Source: Saccharothrix sp. NRRL B-16314 (GTDB taxonomy: Bacteria > Actinomycetota > Actinomycetes > Mycobacteriales > Pseudonocardiaceae). From it: a stretch of DNA of 64,000 nucleotides. The position numbers and the translations under genes are program-made. This document shows positions 7,494 to 16,881 of this stretch, one piece after another (positions within the stretch are counted from its first letter, which is position 1; the number at the start of each line of letters is the position of its first letter). Below the pieces are notes generated by a model. That model was not told the DNA's origin. It ran no database searches and worked only from the letters and a program-made list of their open reading frames with translations. The stretch covers positions 224,839 to 288,838 of the forward strand of contig NZ_JNXC01000012.1 of NCBI RefSeq assembly GCF_000716595.1. The letters are read 5' to 3'.

Positions 7494-10400
7494 GTGCGGT
7501 TCGGGGTGTTGGGTCCGATGGTGGTGCGGCGTGCGGACGGGACGGAGGTCCGGGTCGGCGGGCCTCGGTTGCGGGCGTTGTTGGCGGTGTTGGTGGTGGA
7601 CGCGGGCCGGGTGGTGGGGGTCGACCGGCTCGGCGACGCCCTGTACGGGTCGGAGCCGCCGGTGGGGGTGGCGAACGCGATCCAGTCGCAGGTGTCGCGG
7701 TTGCGGTCGTTGGTGGACGTGGAGGTGGAGCGCTCCCCCGCCGGGTACCGGCTGGTGGTGGACCGGGGTGAGGTGGACGCGCTGCGGTTCGAGGAGTTGG
7801 TGGCGCGGGGCCGGCCTGGTGAGGCGTTGGCGTTGTGGCGTGGTCCGGCGTTGCGGGATGTGGGTGACGCGCCGTTCGCGGCGGTGGCGGCGGCGCGGTG
7901 GGAGGAGTTGCGGCTGCGGGTGGTGGAGGACCACGACGTGGCGTCGGTGGGGTTGTTGCGGGAGCTGGTGGCGGCGCACCCGACGCGGGAGCGGCTGGTG
8001 GCGCGGTTGATGCGGGTGCTGCACCGGGAGGGGCGGCAGGCGGAGGCGTTGGAGCTGTTCGGTCGGGTGCGGGGTGTGCTGGCGGAGGGGTTGGGTGCTG
8101 ATCCGTCGCCGGTGTTGGCGGCGGCGCACGGTGAGGTGGTGCGGGGTGAGGTGCCGCGGGCTCGGCACGTGTTGCCGGCGCAGTTGACGAGTTTCGTCGG
8201 GCGTGAGGGTGAGTTGCGGCTGGTGGGGGCGGCGTTGGCGGCGTCGCGGCTGGTGACGTTGACGGGGCCGGGCGGTGCGGGGAAGACGCGGTTGGCGGTG
8301 GAGGTCGCGGGCCGGGACGCGGGTGAGGTGCTGTTCGTGGACTTGGCGCCGTTGGCGGTGGGTGGGGATGTGCCGCGGGCGGTGGTCGCGGCGTTGGGGT
8401 TGCGCGAGGACGGGCTGCGTGAGGACGGGTTGCGTCCGGAGCGGGCGCCGGTGGAGCGGTTGGTGGCCGCGTTGCAGGACCGGCCGGTGTTGGTGGTGTT
8501 GGACAACTGCGAGCACGTGGTGGAGGACGTGGCGGCGTTGGCGGGCCGGTTGTTGGCGGCGTGTGCGGGGTTGCGGGTGTTGGCGACGTCGCGGGAGGCG
8601 TTGGGGGTGACCGGGGAGACGGTGCGTCCGGTGCCTCCCCTGGTGTCGGACGGGGTGGGGTCGGCGGCGGTGCGGTTGTTCGCGGATCGGGCGGTGGCGG
8701 TGAACCCGTCGTTCCGCCTGGACCCGGTGTCGGCGGGTGTGGTGGTGGAGATCTGCCGCGTGCTGGAGGGGTTGCCGTTGGCGATCGAGTTGGCGGCGGC
8801 GCGGGTGCGGTCGTTGCCGGTGTCGGAGGTGGCGGCCCGGTTGGGTGACCGGTTCCGGTTGTTGTCGCGGGGCAGTCGGGGTGCGGTGCCGCGGCATCGG
8901 ACGCTGCACGCGGTGGTGGAGTGGAGTTGGGGGCTGCTGGGCGATGACGAGCGGGTGTTGGCGCGGCGGCTGACGGTGTTCCGGGGTGGTGCGACGTTGT
9001 CGGCCGCGGCGGCGGTGTGCGGGGTGGTGGGGACGGACGAGTTGTTGCCGTCGTTGGCGGACAAGTCGTTGGTGGAGGTGTCCGGGGATCGTTATCGGAT
9101 GTCGGACACGATCCGGGCGTTCTGCGCGGGCCGGTTGGCGGAGTCGGGTGAGGAGGAGGTGGTGCGGCGGGCGCACGCGGAGCATTTCGCGGGGTTGGCG
9201 GCTGAGGCGGCGCCGCACCTGTTCGGGTCGGGGCAGTTGGAGTGGTTGGGGCGGTTGGCGGCGGAGCACGGGGACTTCGTGGCGGCGGTGCGGTGGGCGG
9301 CGGGGTGTGATCACGGGTTGGCGTTGCGGTTGGTGGCGGACCTGGGGTGGCCGTTGTGGTTGCGGGGGTTGCGGTCGGAGGGTGCGTCGTTGGCCGCGGA
9401 GGTGGTGCGGGCGGTGGGTCCGGTGCCGCCTGTCGGGTTCGCGGAGGAGCATTTGTTGTGCGTGGTGAACGCGTCGTCGACGGGTGTGGGGTTGCCGGGT
9501 GCGCCGTCGCCGAGGCAGCCGACGCCGGAGGGGTTCACGGGTCCGCCGACGAGGCCGTTCCTGTCGGTGTTGTGGGGTATGGCGCACGGGGTGCCGCGGA
9601 TGGACGCGCCGGCGGCGGAGGTGCTTCGGGTGCGGTCGAGCCTGTTGGCGACGGATCCGTGGAGTCGGGCGTTGGGCCGGTTGGGGTCGGGGATGCAGCA
9701 CCGGTATTCGGGGCGGGTGGGTGTGGCGTGGGAGGAGCACACGGCGGCGTTGGCGGGGTTCCGGGCGGTCGGTGAGCGGTGGGGCATGTCGATGGCGTTG
9801 TCGCAGTTGGCGGAGTTGGCGCGGGCGCGTGGCGACTTGGCGGGCGCGGTGGGGTTCCTGGACGAGGCGTTGGCGTTGTCGCGGCAGTTCGGGGCGACGG
9901 AGCACACGGCGAGCCTGTTGTGCCGGCGGTCGGAGTGGGCGCGGCACGCGGGTGATCTGGACGGTGCGGCGGCGGATGTGGAGCGGGCGGCGGAGTTGGC
10001 CCGGTCGCAGGGTGTGGTGGAGACGGTGGCGCACGCGTGGCTGGGGATGGCGGAGGTGGCGCGGCGGCGGGGTGATCCGGTGGCGGCGCGGCGGTGGTGC
10101 GCGGAGGCGTTGCGGGTGTGCCCGCAGGGGTGGTTCGGGCCGGACGAGGTGCGGTCGTTGATCCACGTGACGGCGGGGCGGGTGGAGTTGGAGTGCGGTG
10201 ATCGGGGTGCCGCGGTGCGGCGGTGGCGGCTCGCCGCGGTGTCGGCGTTGGGGTGGGGCAACCAGATGGTGTTGGCGCGGGTGGTGGACGCGCACGCGGC
10301 GTTGGCCGTGGTGGTGGGTGACGGTGGGCGTGCGGCGTTGTTGGCGGGTGCGGCGCGGGGGTTGCGGGGTGAGGTGGCGGTGGTCGATCCGGACGTGCTG

Positions 10401-10505
10401 GAGGCGGCGCGGGAGGCGGTGGGCGACCGGTTCGACGCGGTGTCCGCGCGTGGTGCGGCGTTGGGCCGTGACGAGCTGGTCGCGCTCCTCGACGCCGCGT
10501 CCTAG
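7494..10505 (+). CDS. SARP-family regulator with NB-ARC ATPase and TPR domains (AfsR-like)
   Basis: 1003 residues. The N-terminus (VRFGVLGPMVVRRADGTEVR) is an OmpR-type winged helix followed by the BTAD domain (about 90-240). Then come an NB-ARC/STAND ATPase with P-loop LTGPGGAGKTRLA, LVVLDNCEHVVEDV as Walker B, and GLPLAIELAAARVRSLPVSE. The last roughly 400 residues are TPR-like helical repeats. AfsR/SARP proteins activate secondary-metabolite or stress genes. GTG 7494 is preferred because GGAGG lies 8 bases upstream (7481-7485), and the earlier in-frame start adds non-domain residues. The stop overlaps the convergent hydrolase gene by 4 bases. TTG dominates its leucine codons. Confidence 0.92.
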   Translation: MRFGVLGPMVVRRADGTEVRVGGPRLRALLAVLVVDAGRVVGVDRLGDALYGSEPPVGVANAIQSQVSRLRSLVDVEVERSPAGYRLVVDRGEVDALRFEELVARGRPGEALALWRGPALRDVGDAPFAAVAAARWEELRLRVVEDHDVASVGLLRELVAAHPTRERLVARLMRVLHREGRQAEALELFGRVRGVLAEGLGADPSPVLAAAHGEVVRGEVPRARHVLPAQLTSFVGREGELRLVGAALAASRLVTLTGPGGAGKTRLAVEVAGRDAGEVLFVDLAPLAVGGDVPRAVVAALGLREDGLREDGLRPERAPVERLVAALQDRPVLVVLDNCEHVVEDVAALAGRLLAACAGLRVLATSREALGVTGETVRPVPPLVSDGVGSAAVRLFADRAVAVNPSFRLDPVSAGVVVEICRVLEGLPLAIELAAARVRSLPVSEVAARLGDRFRLLSRGSRGAVPRHRTLHAVVEWSWGLLGDDERVLARRLTVFRGGATLSAAAAVCGVVGTDELLPSLADKSLVEVSGDRYRMSDTIRAFCAGRLAESGEEEVVRRAHAEHFAGLAAEAAPHLFGSGQLEWLGRLAAEHGDFVAAVRWAAGCDHGLALRLVADLGWPLWLRGLRSEGASLAAEVVRAVGPVPPVGFAEEHLLCVVNASSTGVGLPGAPSPRQPTPEGFTGPPTRPFLSVLWGMAHGVPRMDAPAAEVLRVRSSLLATDPWSRALGRLGSGMQHRYSGRVGVAWEEHTAALAGFRAVGERWGMSMALSQLAELARARGDLAGAVGFLDEALALSRQFGATEHTASLLCRRSEWARHAGDLDGAAADVERAAELARSQGVVETVAHAWLGMAEVARRRGDPVAARRWCAEALRVCPQGWFGPDEVRSLIHVTAGRVELECGDRGAAVRRWRLAAVSALGWGNQMVLARVVDAHAALAVVVGDGGRAALLAGAARGLRGEVAVVDPDVLEAAREAVGDRFDAVSARGAALGRDELVALLDAAS

Positions 10506-11377
10506 CCGCGCGGTCCCCGGTCGGCGGTGTCCGGCCGGTGGTCGGGGAAGTCGCGGATTCGGTCGACGAGGAAGTCGGGGTCGTCGAGCCACGGGAAGTG
10601 GCCGGCGTCGGGTTGTTCGACGTACCGGGCGCCGGGGATGAGGTCCGCGAGCAGGCGTACGAGGTGCGGCGGGGACACCGGGTCGGCGCCGCCGGCGTAG
10701 ACGAGGACGGGTACGTCGAGGTCGGCGAGGGCGCGGCGGGTGTGGTCGGGGGTGAACGCGCCGTCGGCGCCGTAGCCGGTGGCGGCGGCCGGGGCGGCTT
10801 CGTCGGGTTCGGCGGCGGCGTGGGCGCGGGCCTGGTCGTCCCAGCGGCCGTAGAACAGGGGTGCGGCGGCGAGCCGGTTGGCGGGGGTGTCGTCGCCTTC
10901 GCTCCAGGCGGTGAGCGCTGCCGCGGCGTCGGCGTACCAGGGCTGGTGGGTGTGTCGGCTCAGGTGGGCGCCCCAGTCGGCTGGGGTGGGTGCGGCGTCG
11001 ATGGCGCGCAGCGACGGGGTGAGCAGCACGAGCGACGCGAGCCGGTCGGGGTGCTGTTCGGCGTAGGCGAGGGTGATGCCGGCGCCCGCGGAGTGGCCGA
11101 GCAGGTCGACGCGGTCGAGGCCGAGGTGGGTGCGCAGGGCGTCGATGTCGGCGGCGAGCCGGTCGCGGCGGTAGGTGGCCGGGTCGGCGGGGGTGTCGGA
11201 GTGGCCGGTGCCGCGGTTGTCCAGGAGCAGCAGGGTGCGGTGGCGGTCGAGTCCGCCGAGGTTCCCGAGGTAGGAGGCGGCGCGGCCGGGGCCGCCGGGC
11301 ACGCACAGCAGCGGCGGGCCGTCGCCGATCTCGTGGTAGGCGAGGGTGGTTCCGTCGTGGGCGGTGAATCCGGGCAT
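10502..11377 (-). CDS. Alpha/beta-hydrolase (proline iminopeptidase-like)
   Basis: 291 residues. It has the oxyanion strand PPLLCVPGGPGRAASYLGNL, DNRGTGHSD, the nucleophile elbow GHSAG, an acidic residue in VYAGGADPVSP and the catalytic His in DAGHFPWLDDP. The HGGPG-type loop and the DxRGxGxS motif are those of prolyl aminopeptidase and haloperoxidase-like hydrolases, so the substrate could be a peptide or a small ester. It has no signal peptide, so it is cytoplasmic. It converges on the SARP gene with a 4-base overlap. Confidence 0.85.
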   Translation of the reverse strand: MPGFTAHDGTTLAYHEIGDGPPLLCVPGGPGRAASYLGNLGGLDRHRTLLLLDNRGTGHSDTPADPATYRRDRLAADIDALRTHLGLDRVDLLGHSAGAGITLAYAEQHPDRLASLVLLTPSLRAIDAAPTPADWGAHLSRHTHQPWYADAAAALTAWSEGDDTPANRLAAAPLFYGRWDDQARAHAAAEPDEAAPAAATGYGADGAFTPDHTRRALADLDVPVLVYAGGADPVSPPHLVRLLADLIPGARYVEQPDAGHFPWLDDPDFLVDRIRDFPDHRPDTADRGPRG

Positions 11378-11460
11378 GTGGTGATCTTCTCCCGGCGGTG
11401 TGGGGCGGGTTGAGGGCAGGGCGGGTTGCCGGTGGGGCGGGTTCTCCTAGGCTGGTGGGC

Positions 11461-11922
11461 ATGCCGAGAATCGCCACTGCCGACGCCGTGTCCCGCGACG
11501 GGTTGCTCGCTTTCCTCCGGCCGCGTCACCGGGCGCTGCTGGTGACGACGCGGGCGGACGGGCGGCCCCAGGTGTCGCCGGTGTCGTGCGGGGTGGACGC
11601 CGAGGGCCGGATCGTGGTGTCGACGTACCCGGGGCGGGCGAAGTCCCGCAACGCGCGCCGCGACGAGCGGGTGACGGTGTGCGTGCTGTCGGACGACTGG
11701 GACGGCCCGTACGTGCAGGTGGACGGGCGTGCGGAGGTGTTGGACCTGCCGGCGGCGCTGGAGCCGCTGGTGGAGTACTACCGGTCGATCTCGGGTGAGC
11801 ACCCGGACTGGGACGAGTACCGGGAGGCGATGCGCCGCCAGGGGAAGGTCCTGATCCGGGTGACGATCGACCGGTGGGGTCCGGTCGCGACGGGCGGTTT
11901 CCCGCCGGACCTCGGCGTCTGA
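11461..11922 (+). CDS. PPOX-class (F420- or flavin-dependent) protein
   Basis: 153 residues with the split-barrel pattern of the pyridoxamine-phosphate-oxidase superfamily: HRALLVTTRADGRPQVSPVS, then GRIVVSTYPGRAKSRNARRD and the dimer strand PYVQVDGRAEVLDLP. The TxxxDGxPxxxPV motif and the K-x-R-N-x-x-x-x (AKSRNARRD) region match the actinobacterial TIGR03618-like F420-dependent branch. Its substrate cannot be assigned. ATG 11461 fits the beta-barrel start. Its stop is 7 bases from the end of the convergent MFS gene. Confidence 0.85.
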   Translation: MPRIATADAVSRDGLLAFLRPRHRALLVTTRADGRPQVSPVSCGVDAEGRIVVSTYPGRAKSRNARRDERVTVCVLSDDWDGPYVQVDGRAEVLDLPAALEPLVEYYRSISGEHPDWDEYREAMRRQGKVLIRVTIDRWGPVATGGFPPDLGV

Positions 11923-11929
11923 CGGGGGT

Positions 11930-13327
11930 TCACACCATGGCGGGCACCGGGTTGCCGGAGGCGACGATGGCCCGCCGGACCGGCACGAAGATCATCAGGA
12001 CGAAGCCGACGACGAAGAACACGACCAGCGAGATGATCGCGAGCCGGAACGACCCGGTGGCCTGCCCGACACCGGCGAACACCATGGGGCCGAGCCACGA
12101 CGTGGAGCGTTCGCCGACCTCGTAGAGGGAGAAGTACTGGGCTTCGCGGCCGGGCGGGATCATCTGGCTGAACAGCGACCGGGACAGGGCGTTGGTGCCG
12201 CCGAGGACGAGGCCGATGCCGGCGGCGAGCGCGTAGAACTGGGTCTGCTGCCCGGCCTGCACGAAGAACGCCGCGCCGATGACGACGATCCACACGCACA
12301 GGCTGACCATGATGGTGCGCTTGGCGCCCCACGACTTGGCGAGCCGTCCGTGGAGCATGCCGCCGAAGAACGCGACGAACTGGACGATGAGGATCGTGGT
12401 GATGAGGACGGTCTCGTCGAGTTTGAGCTCGTCGCGGCCGTACTGGGCGGAGACGTTGGCGACGGTGGCGATGCCGTCGGTGTAGATGAGGTAGGTGCCC
12501 AGGAACGCGAGGGTGAGCGGGAACATGCGGGCCTGTTTGACGGTCTGGCGCAGTTCGGCGAACCCGGCGGTGATGACGGACGCCCCGGATTCGGTGCCGT
12601 GCGGCGCCTGGTGCCGCTTGAGGCGGGACAGCGGGATGAGGGTGAACCCGGCCCACCACAGGCCCGACAGGACGAACCCGACGCGGACGGCGCCGCCTTC
12701 GCTGAGGCCGATGGCGTCGTGGCCGATGAACAGGGCGAGCTGCATGCCCAGGGCGAGACCGCCGCCGAGGTAGCCGAAGGCCCAGCCGCGGGCGGACACG
12801 GCGTCGCGTTCGTCGGGTCCGGCGATCTCGGGCAGGAACGCGTAGTAGACGACGACGGACGCGCCGTAGCAGATGTTGCCGAGGATGAACAGGGCGACGC
12901 CGAGGTGCCAGTTGTCGCCGGAGACGGTGGCCAGCGCGATGGTGGCGACGGAGCCGGTGAACGCGAGGGCGCCGAGCATGCGGCGCTTGTTCTGGGTGCG
13001 GTCGGCGATGGCGCCCATGACGGGCAGCACGAGGACCTGGACGACGGTGGCGATGGACAGCAGGTAGCCCCAGAGGGACCCGGCCGGGAAGTAGGCGCCG
13101 AACAGGGAGATGTCGCACTGGCGCAGGGAGCCGTCGACGCAGGCGTCCGGGCCGTTGCGGGCGGTGTCGGCGATGGCCGATTCCTTGGCCACGGCGGTGA
13201 GGTAGCCGGAGAGGAACACGGTGACCACCGAGGTGGGGAACACCGAGTTCGCCCAGTCGTACCAGGTCCACCCGCGTTGTTCCCGCTTGCGGTCCACGGC
13301 GGGTGCGGTGCTGTCGGCCACGCTCAT
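11930..13327 (-). CDS. UMF1-family MFS transporter
   Basis: 465 residues with about 12 hydrophobic segments. The opening RGWTWYDWANSVFPTSVVTV carries the YDWANS signature of the UMF1/Atg22-like branch of the major facilitator superfamily. Loop 2-3 has GAIADRTQNKRRMLG, the usual MFS motif A. Family members are general exporters, some proposed for amino acids, so the substrate is unknown. A perfect 24-bp palindrome lies 29 bases upstream of its start and may control it. Confidence 0.9.
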   Translation of the reverse strand: MSVADSTAPAVDRKREQRGWTWYDWANSVFPTSVVTVFLSGYLTAVAKESAIADTARNGPDACVDGSLRQCDISLFGAYFPAGSLWGYLLSIATVVQVLVLPVMGAIADRTQNKRRMLGALAFTGSVATIALATVSGDNWHLGVALFILGNICYGASVVVYYAFLPEIAGPDERDAVSARGWAFGYLGGGLALGMQLALFIGHDAIGLSEGGAVRVGFVLSGLWWAGFTLIPLSRLKRHQAPHGTESGASVITAGFAELRQTVKQARMFPLTLAFLGTYLIYTDGIATVANVSAQYGRDELKLDETVLITTILIVQFVAFFGGMLHGRLAKSWGAKRTIMVSLCVWIVVIGAAFFVQAGQQTQFYALAAGIGLVLGGTNALSRSLFSQMIPPGREAQYFSLYEVGERSTSWLGPMVFAGVGQATGSFRLAIISLVVFFVVGFVLMIFVPVRRAIVASGNPVPAMV

Positions 13328-13355
13328 GGGCGGGGACTGTATATCGCCGGCGATG

Positions 13356-13379
13356 GGTTGGTGGTGATCACCACCAACC
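13356..13379. promoter_or_regulatory. Perfect 24-bp palindrome upstream of the MFS gene
   Basis: The half-site GGTTGGTGGTGA (13356-13367) is followed immediately by its exact reverse complement (13368-13379). It lies between the 3' end of the glycerophosphodiesterase gene and the start of the MFS gene, both on the minus strand. It could be an operator for the transporter. Alternatively it is a terminator hairpin with a GATC loop, but no U-tract follows in the minus direction. Confidence 0.65.
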
Positions 13380-13424
13380 TGTTGCCAACCGGCCGTCCGC
13401 GCGCCACCCCGGCACCCGGGTGTG

Positions 13425-14201
13425 TCAGCTGCCGGTCCACGCCCCGCGGTCGATCAGCACGTCGCGCAGCCGGTCGGGGCGGTCGGTGACGAGGCCGTCG
13501 ACGCCGAGGTCGAGCAGGTGCCGCATGGTCGTCTCGTCGTCGATGGTCCACACGTGCACTTCGAGGCCGCGGCGGTGGGCGGCGCGCACGAACCGGCCGT
13601 CGACCACGAGCAGCCGGCCCTGGTTCACGGGGACCTGCGCGATCGTGCCGCGCACGGGGAGCCCGACCAGCGGCATCCGGCCCGCCGCCCACAGCGCGCC
13701 CGCCGACCGCGGCCCCATCGAGGTGAGCAGGTCGGGTCCGCCGAGGCGGCGCAGCCGGGCGAGGCGTTTCTCGGAGAACGACGCGAGGCACACGCGGTGC
13801 AGGGAGCCGGTGCGGCGCAGCACCTCCAGGACGGGCACGACGGCGGAGTCGGCCTTCACGTCGATGTTGACCAGGGCGTCCGGGAGTTCCTCCAGGAGCT
13901 GGTCGAGGCGGGCGATCGGTTCCCGCCCGCCGACGTTCGCGCGCCGCACCGCGGACCACGGCTGCGCCGCGACGGGCCCGGTGGCGTCGGTGGTGCGGTC
14001 CAGGACGGTGTCGTGGTGCACGACCACGACACCGTCGGAGGTGGCGTGGACGTCGGTCTCCAGGTAGCGGAAGCCTTCCCGGGCGGCGCGGCGGAACGCG
14101 GCCAGCGAGTTCTCCATCCCCGCCAGTTCGGCGAGGTGCCAGCCCCGGTGGGCGAACGCCCGGGGGTGCGGTCCGGACAGGTACGGGTGGTTCGCGGTCA
14201 C
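13425..14201 (-). CDS. Glycerophosphodiester phosphodiesterase (GDPD family)
   Basis: 258 residues with the GDPD TIM-barrel signature: AFAHRGWHLAELAGMENSLA supplies the first catalytic His, Arg and Glu, and FRYLETDVHATSDGVVVVHH gives the metal ligands E-x-D and the second His. It also has NIDVKADSAVVPVLEVLRRT and VHVWTIDDETTMRHLLDLGV. No signal peptide is seen. It hydrolyses glycerophosphodiesters to glycerol-3-phosphate plus alcohol. I prefer GTG 14201. The ATG at 14270 would overlap the start of the divergent gene at 14269 and add unconserved residues. Confidence 0.88.
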   Translation of the reverse strand: MTANHPYLSGPHPRAFAHRGWHLAELAGMENSLAAFRRAAREGFRYLETDVHATSDGVVVVHHDTVLDRTTDATGPVAAQPWSAVRRANVGGREPIARLDQLLEELPDALVNIDVKADSAVVPVLEVLRRTGSLHRVCLASFSEKRLARLRRLGGPDLLTSMGPRSAGALWAAGRMPLVGLPVRGTIAQVPVNQGRLLVVDGRFVRAAHRRGLEVHVWTIDDETTMRHLLDLGVDGLVTDRPDRLRDVLIDRGAWTGS

Positions 14202-14268
14202 ACCGGGAGTCTGCCCTGGCGGCGTGGCGCGGTGGTGACCGGCGGGTAGCCGGATACCGTCGCGCGCC

Positions 14269-14625
14269 ATGGAGTCGGTGACCGAGGCCGTGGCGGCGCG
14301 CCGTGAGGAAGCCAGGCACTGCTCGTGGTGCGGGCGTCGCCTGCCCGACAGCGGGCGGATCGGGCGGCCCCGCCGGTATTGCGCGCAGCCGTGCCGGCAG
14401 CGCGCCTACGAGCGTCGGGCGGCGGTGCAGCGGGGCGGGTTGCCGGAGGACGCGGTGGTGCTGTCGGCCGGGGAGCTGGCGGACCTGCAGGACCGGCTGT
14501 TCCAGTTGCGGTGTGCCGCGGAGGACGTGGCGACGGCGGCGGAGGACGGTGCGGAGCGCGCCGAGTTGCGGCGGCTGGCGGAGGAGCTGGTCGACACCGC
14601 GCGGGGCCTCGAACGGCTGCGCTGA
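14269..14625 (+). CDS. Small zinc-finger-like actinobacterial protein
   Basis: 118 residues. The N-terminal part has CSWCGRRLPD and RRYCAQPCRQRAYERR, a C-x2-C...C-x3-C arrangement that could bind one zinc ion. The rest is an acidic/basic alpha-helical segment (LADLQDRLFQLRCAAEDVAT) likely to form a coiled coil. I know this architecture only as uncharacterised actinobacterial proteins. It may bind nucleic acid, but that is inference. It is divergent from the GDPD gene. Confidence 0.7.
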   Translation: MESVTEAVAARREEARHCSWCGRRLPDSGRIGRPRRYCAQPCRQRAYERRAAVQRGGLPEDAVVLSAGELADLQDRLFQLRCAAEDVATAAEDGAERAELRRLAEELVDTARGLERLR

Positions 14626-14772
14626 CCTCCCCCTGACCTCCCCCGACGTCCACGACGGCCTCCGTGGCGGTCCCGGTGCGGGCCTGGGCGCGGGTGTGCG
14701 GGCCGGGTCGCGTCGGCTTGCCCGTTGCGCGTGGTCTCGACCATCATGGCGCGCGGGTGGCGAGGAGGGCGC

Positions 14773-16788
14773 GTGGACGGCAACGGCGCGTTGCACCGTG
14801 AGGTGCTCGACCGGGCCGACGTCGGTTTCGGTGTGACGGACGCGGACGGCGTGCTGGCGTGGGTGAATCCGGCGCTGGCGGAGATCCTGGGTGTCCAGGA
14901 GGGCCATGTGGTGGGCAGGTCGCTGCCCGCGCTGCTGCCCGGCGCCCCGGACCGGCCGCGGTCGGGTCTGGCGCTGCTCGCGCCCAGCGCCTACCGCAGG
15001 GGCCACCGCTGGCTCGACGTGACGTGCCAGCCGCTGGGCGCGGACGGGCAGCTGCTGTACCGGGTCGCGGACGTCACGGCGTGGCGTGACCGCGAGCTGG
15101 AGGCGACGCACGAGGCGGACGCGTTGCGCCGCGCGCAGGTCCTGGGCCGGATGGGCACGTGGGAGTGGCACGTCACCGAGGACCGGGTCGTGTGGTCGGA
15201 CACCCTGTTGGAGATGTTCGGGTTCCCGGCGGGCACGAACCTGGACTTCGACCGCTACGCCGAGTTGGTGCACGCCGACGACCTGCCGATGATCCAGGCG
15301 ACGCTGGAGGAGGCGATGCGGTCGGGCGCGGGGTTCTCCTACACCCACCGCATGATGTTGGCGGACCGGTGCACGGAGCGGTGGTTCGAGTGCTTCGGCG
15401 AGATCGTCGCCGACCCGGACGGCACGCCGCTGCGGGTGCTGGGCACCGCGCACGACATCACCCGCGCCCGTCGCGTGCACGACGAGCTGCTGGCGCTCGC
15501 GGAGCAGGACCCGTTGACGGGGCTGGCGAACCGGCGCGCGGTGACGCGGGAGTTGGAGCGGCAGCTCGCGACGGGCGGGCCGGGGGCGTTGCTGCTGCTG
15601 GACCTGGACAACTTCAAGGACGTCAACGACCTGCGCGGCCACGCCGTCGGGGACCGGCTGATGAAGGCGTTGGCGACGGCGCTGCGGTCGCGGCTGGAAC
15701 CGGCGCAGCTGATCGGCCGGTTGGGCGGCGACGAGTTCGCGGTCGTGCTGCCCGGCACGGTGTCCGCGGACGCGGCGCGCATCGCCGAGGGCCTTCGGGA
15801 CGCCGTAGCGTCGTTGCCGCTCGTGGGCCCCGCGCGGGGCGTCACGGTGTCGACGGGTGTCGCCGAGTACGGGCCGGGTGACACGTGGGAGCTGGTCCTG
15901 GCGAACGCGGACCTGGCCCTGTACGCGTCGAAGGCGGCGGGCCGCAACCGGGTCACCGTGTACGAGCCGGGCCACTACGCCGACACCGCCAAGCGGGTGT
16001 CCGTGCTGGACCGGCTGCGGGCCGCGCTGGACGGCGGCGGGTTGGCGCTGCACGCGATGCCGATGCTGCACCTGGCGACCGGCCGGACCCTGGGTCACGA
16101 GCTGCTGCTGCGGTTGGAGGACGGGCAGGACCCGTACCTGGGGCCGGCGGAGTTCCTGCCCGAGGCCGAGCGGTCGGACCTGGTCCTCGACATCGACCGG
16201 TGGGTGCTGTCGACCGCGATCGACGCCCTGGTGCGGCACCCCGATCCGGGGTTGCGGTTCAACGTCAACGTCTCCGGCCGCACCCTGGAGGACGAGGACT
16301 TCGGCGGTTTCGTCCTGGACCGGCTCGCCACCGCCGGTGTCGCGCCGGGGCGGCTGGGGTTGGAGATCACGGAGACCGCGGCGGTGACGAACCTCGACGC
16401 GGCGCGTGCCCTGGCGGTGCAGCTGCGCGCGTTCGGCTGCCGCATCATCCTGGACGACTTCGGTTCCGGTTTCGGGTCGTTCGTCCACCTCAAGCACCTG
16501 CCGATCACCGGCATCAAGATCGACGGCGAGTTCGTCCGCGGTATCGACGAGCGGTCCACCGACGCGGTCCTCGTCGCGGGCATCGTGGAGATCGCCCGGG
16601 GTCTGGGCCTGGACGCGGTCGCCGAGTGGGTCGAACGCCCCGCGCAGGTCGACGCGCTGCTGCGGCTGGGCGTGCGGGTGGGCCAGGGTTTCCACCTGGG
16701 CAGGCCGATCCCCCTCACCCAGGTCCTGTCGGCGCAGGTCCGGACGGAGCAGAGCCATTCGGGACAGGTCCGTTCGGGCCAGTCATAG
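14773..16788 (+). CDS. PAS-PAS-GGDEF-EAL cyclic-di-GMP protein
   Basis: About 671 residues, cytoplasmic, no membrane segment. Two PAS domains come first (FGVTDADGVLAWVNPALAEI; then GTWEWHVTEDRVVWSDTLLE with a PAC segment ending VLGTAHDITRARR). A GGDEF domain with an intact RLGGDEFAVVL motif follows, then an EAL domain. The EAL signature reads ELLLR, but the metal and catalytic segments FNVNVSG, LEITETA, ILDDFGSGFGS, IKIDGEF and AEWVE are largely kept. It may therefore both make and break c-di-GMP. GTG 14773 follows GAGGAGGG. ATG 14746 is an alternative. Confidence 0.9.
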   Translation: MDGNGALHREVLDRADVGFGVTDADGVLAWVNPALAEILGVQEGHVVGRSLPALLPGAPDRPRSGLALLAPSAYRRGHRWLDVTCQPLGADGQLLYRVADVTAWRDRELEATHEADALRRAQVLGRMGTWEWHVTEDRVVWSDTLLEMFGFPAGTNLDFDRYAELVHADDLPMIQATLEEAMRSGAGFSYTHRMMLADRCTERWFECFGEIVADPDGTPLRVLGTAHDITRARRVHDELLALAEQDPLTGLANRRAVTRELERQLATGGPGALLLLDLDNFKDVNDLRGHAVGDRLMKALATALRSRLEPAQLIGRLGGDEFAVVLPGTVSADAARIAEGLRDAVASLPLVGPARGVTVSTGVAEYGPGDTWELVLANADLALYASKAAGRNRVTVYEPGHYADTAKRVSVLDRLRAALDGGGLALHAMPMLHLATGRTLGHELLLRLEDGQDPYLGPAEFLPEAERSDLVLDIDRWVLSTAIDALVRHPDPGLRFNVNVSGRTLEDEDFGGFVLDRLATAGVAPGRLGLEITETAAVTNLDAARALAVQLRAFGCRIILDDFGSGFGSFVHLKHLPITGIKIDGEFVRGIDERSTDAVLVAGIVEIARGLGLDAVAEWVERPAQVDALLRLGVRVGQGFHLGRPIPLTQVLSAQVRTEQSHSGQVRSGQS

Positions 16789-16881
16789 CGGCCGAACGGA
16801 GCATTGTCGTCCCGCATGGCGGGTGCGGAGGATGGGGCGCGTTCCTGATCTCCGCCGCCCCCCGATGGGAAACCCTCCGCC

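Noticed and set aside
6177..11477. Very long minus-strand open frame (over 1700 codons) across the LigD, SARP and hydrolase genes
   Set aside because: Its translation is Arg/Pro/His-rich without domains and it lies opposite well-supported genes. Such antisense frames are expected at this G+C content.
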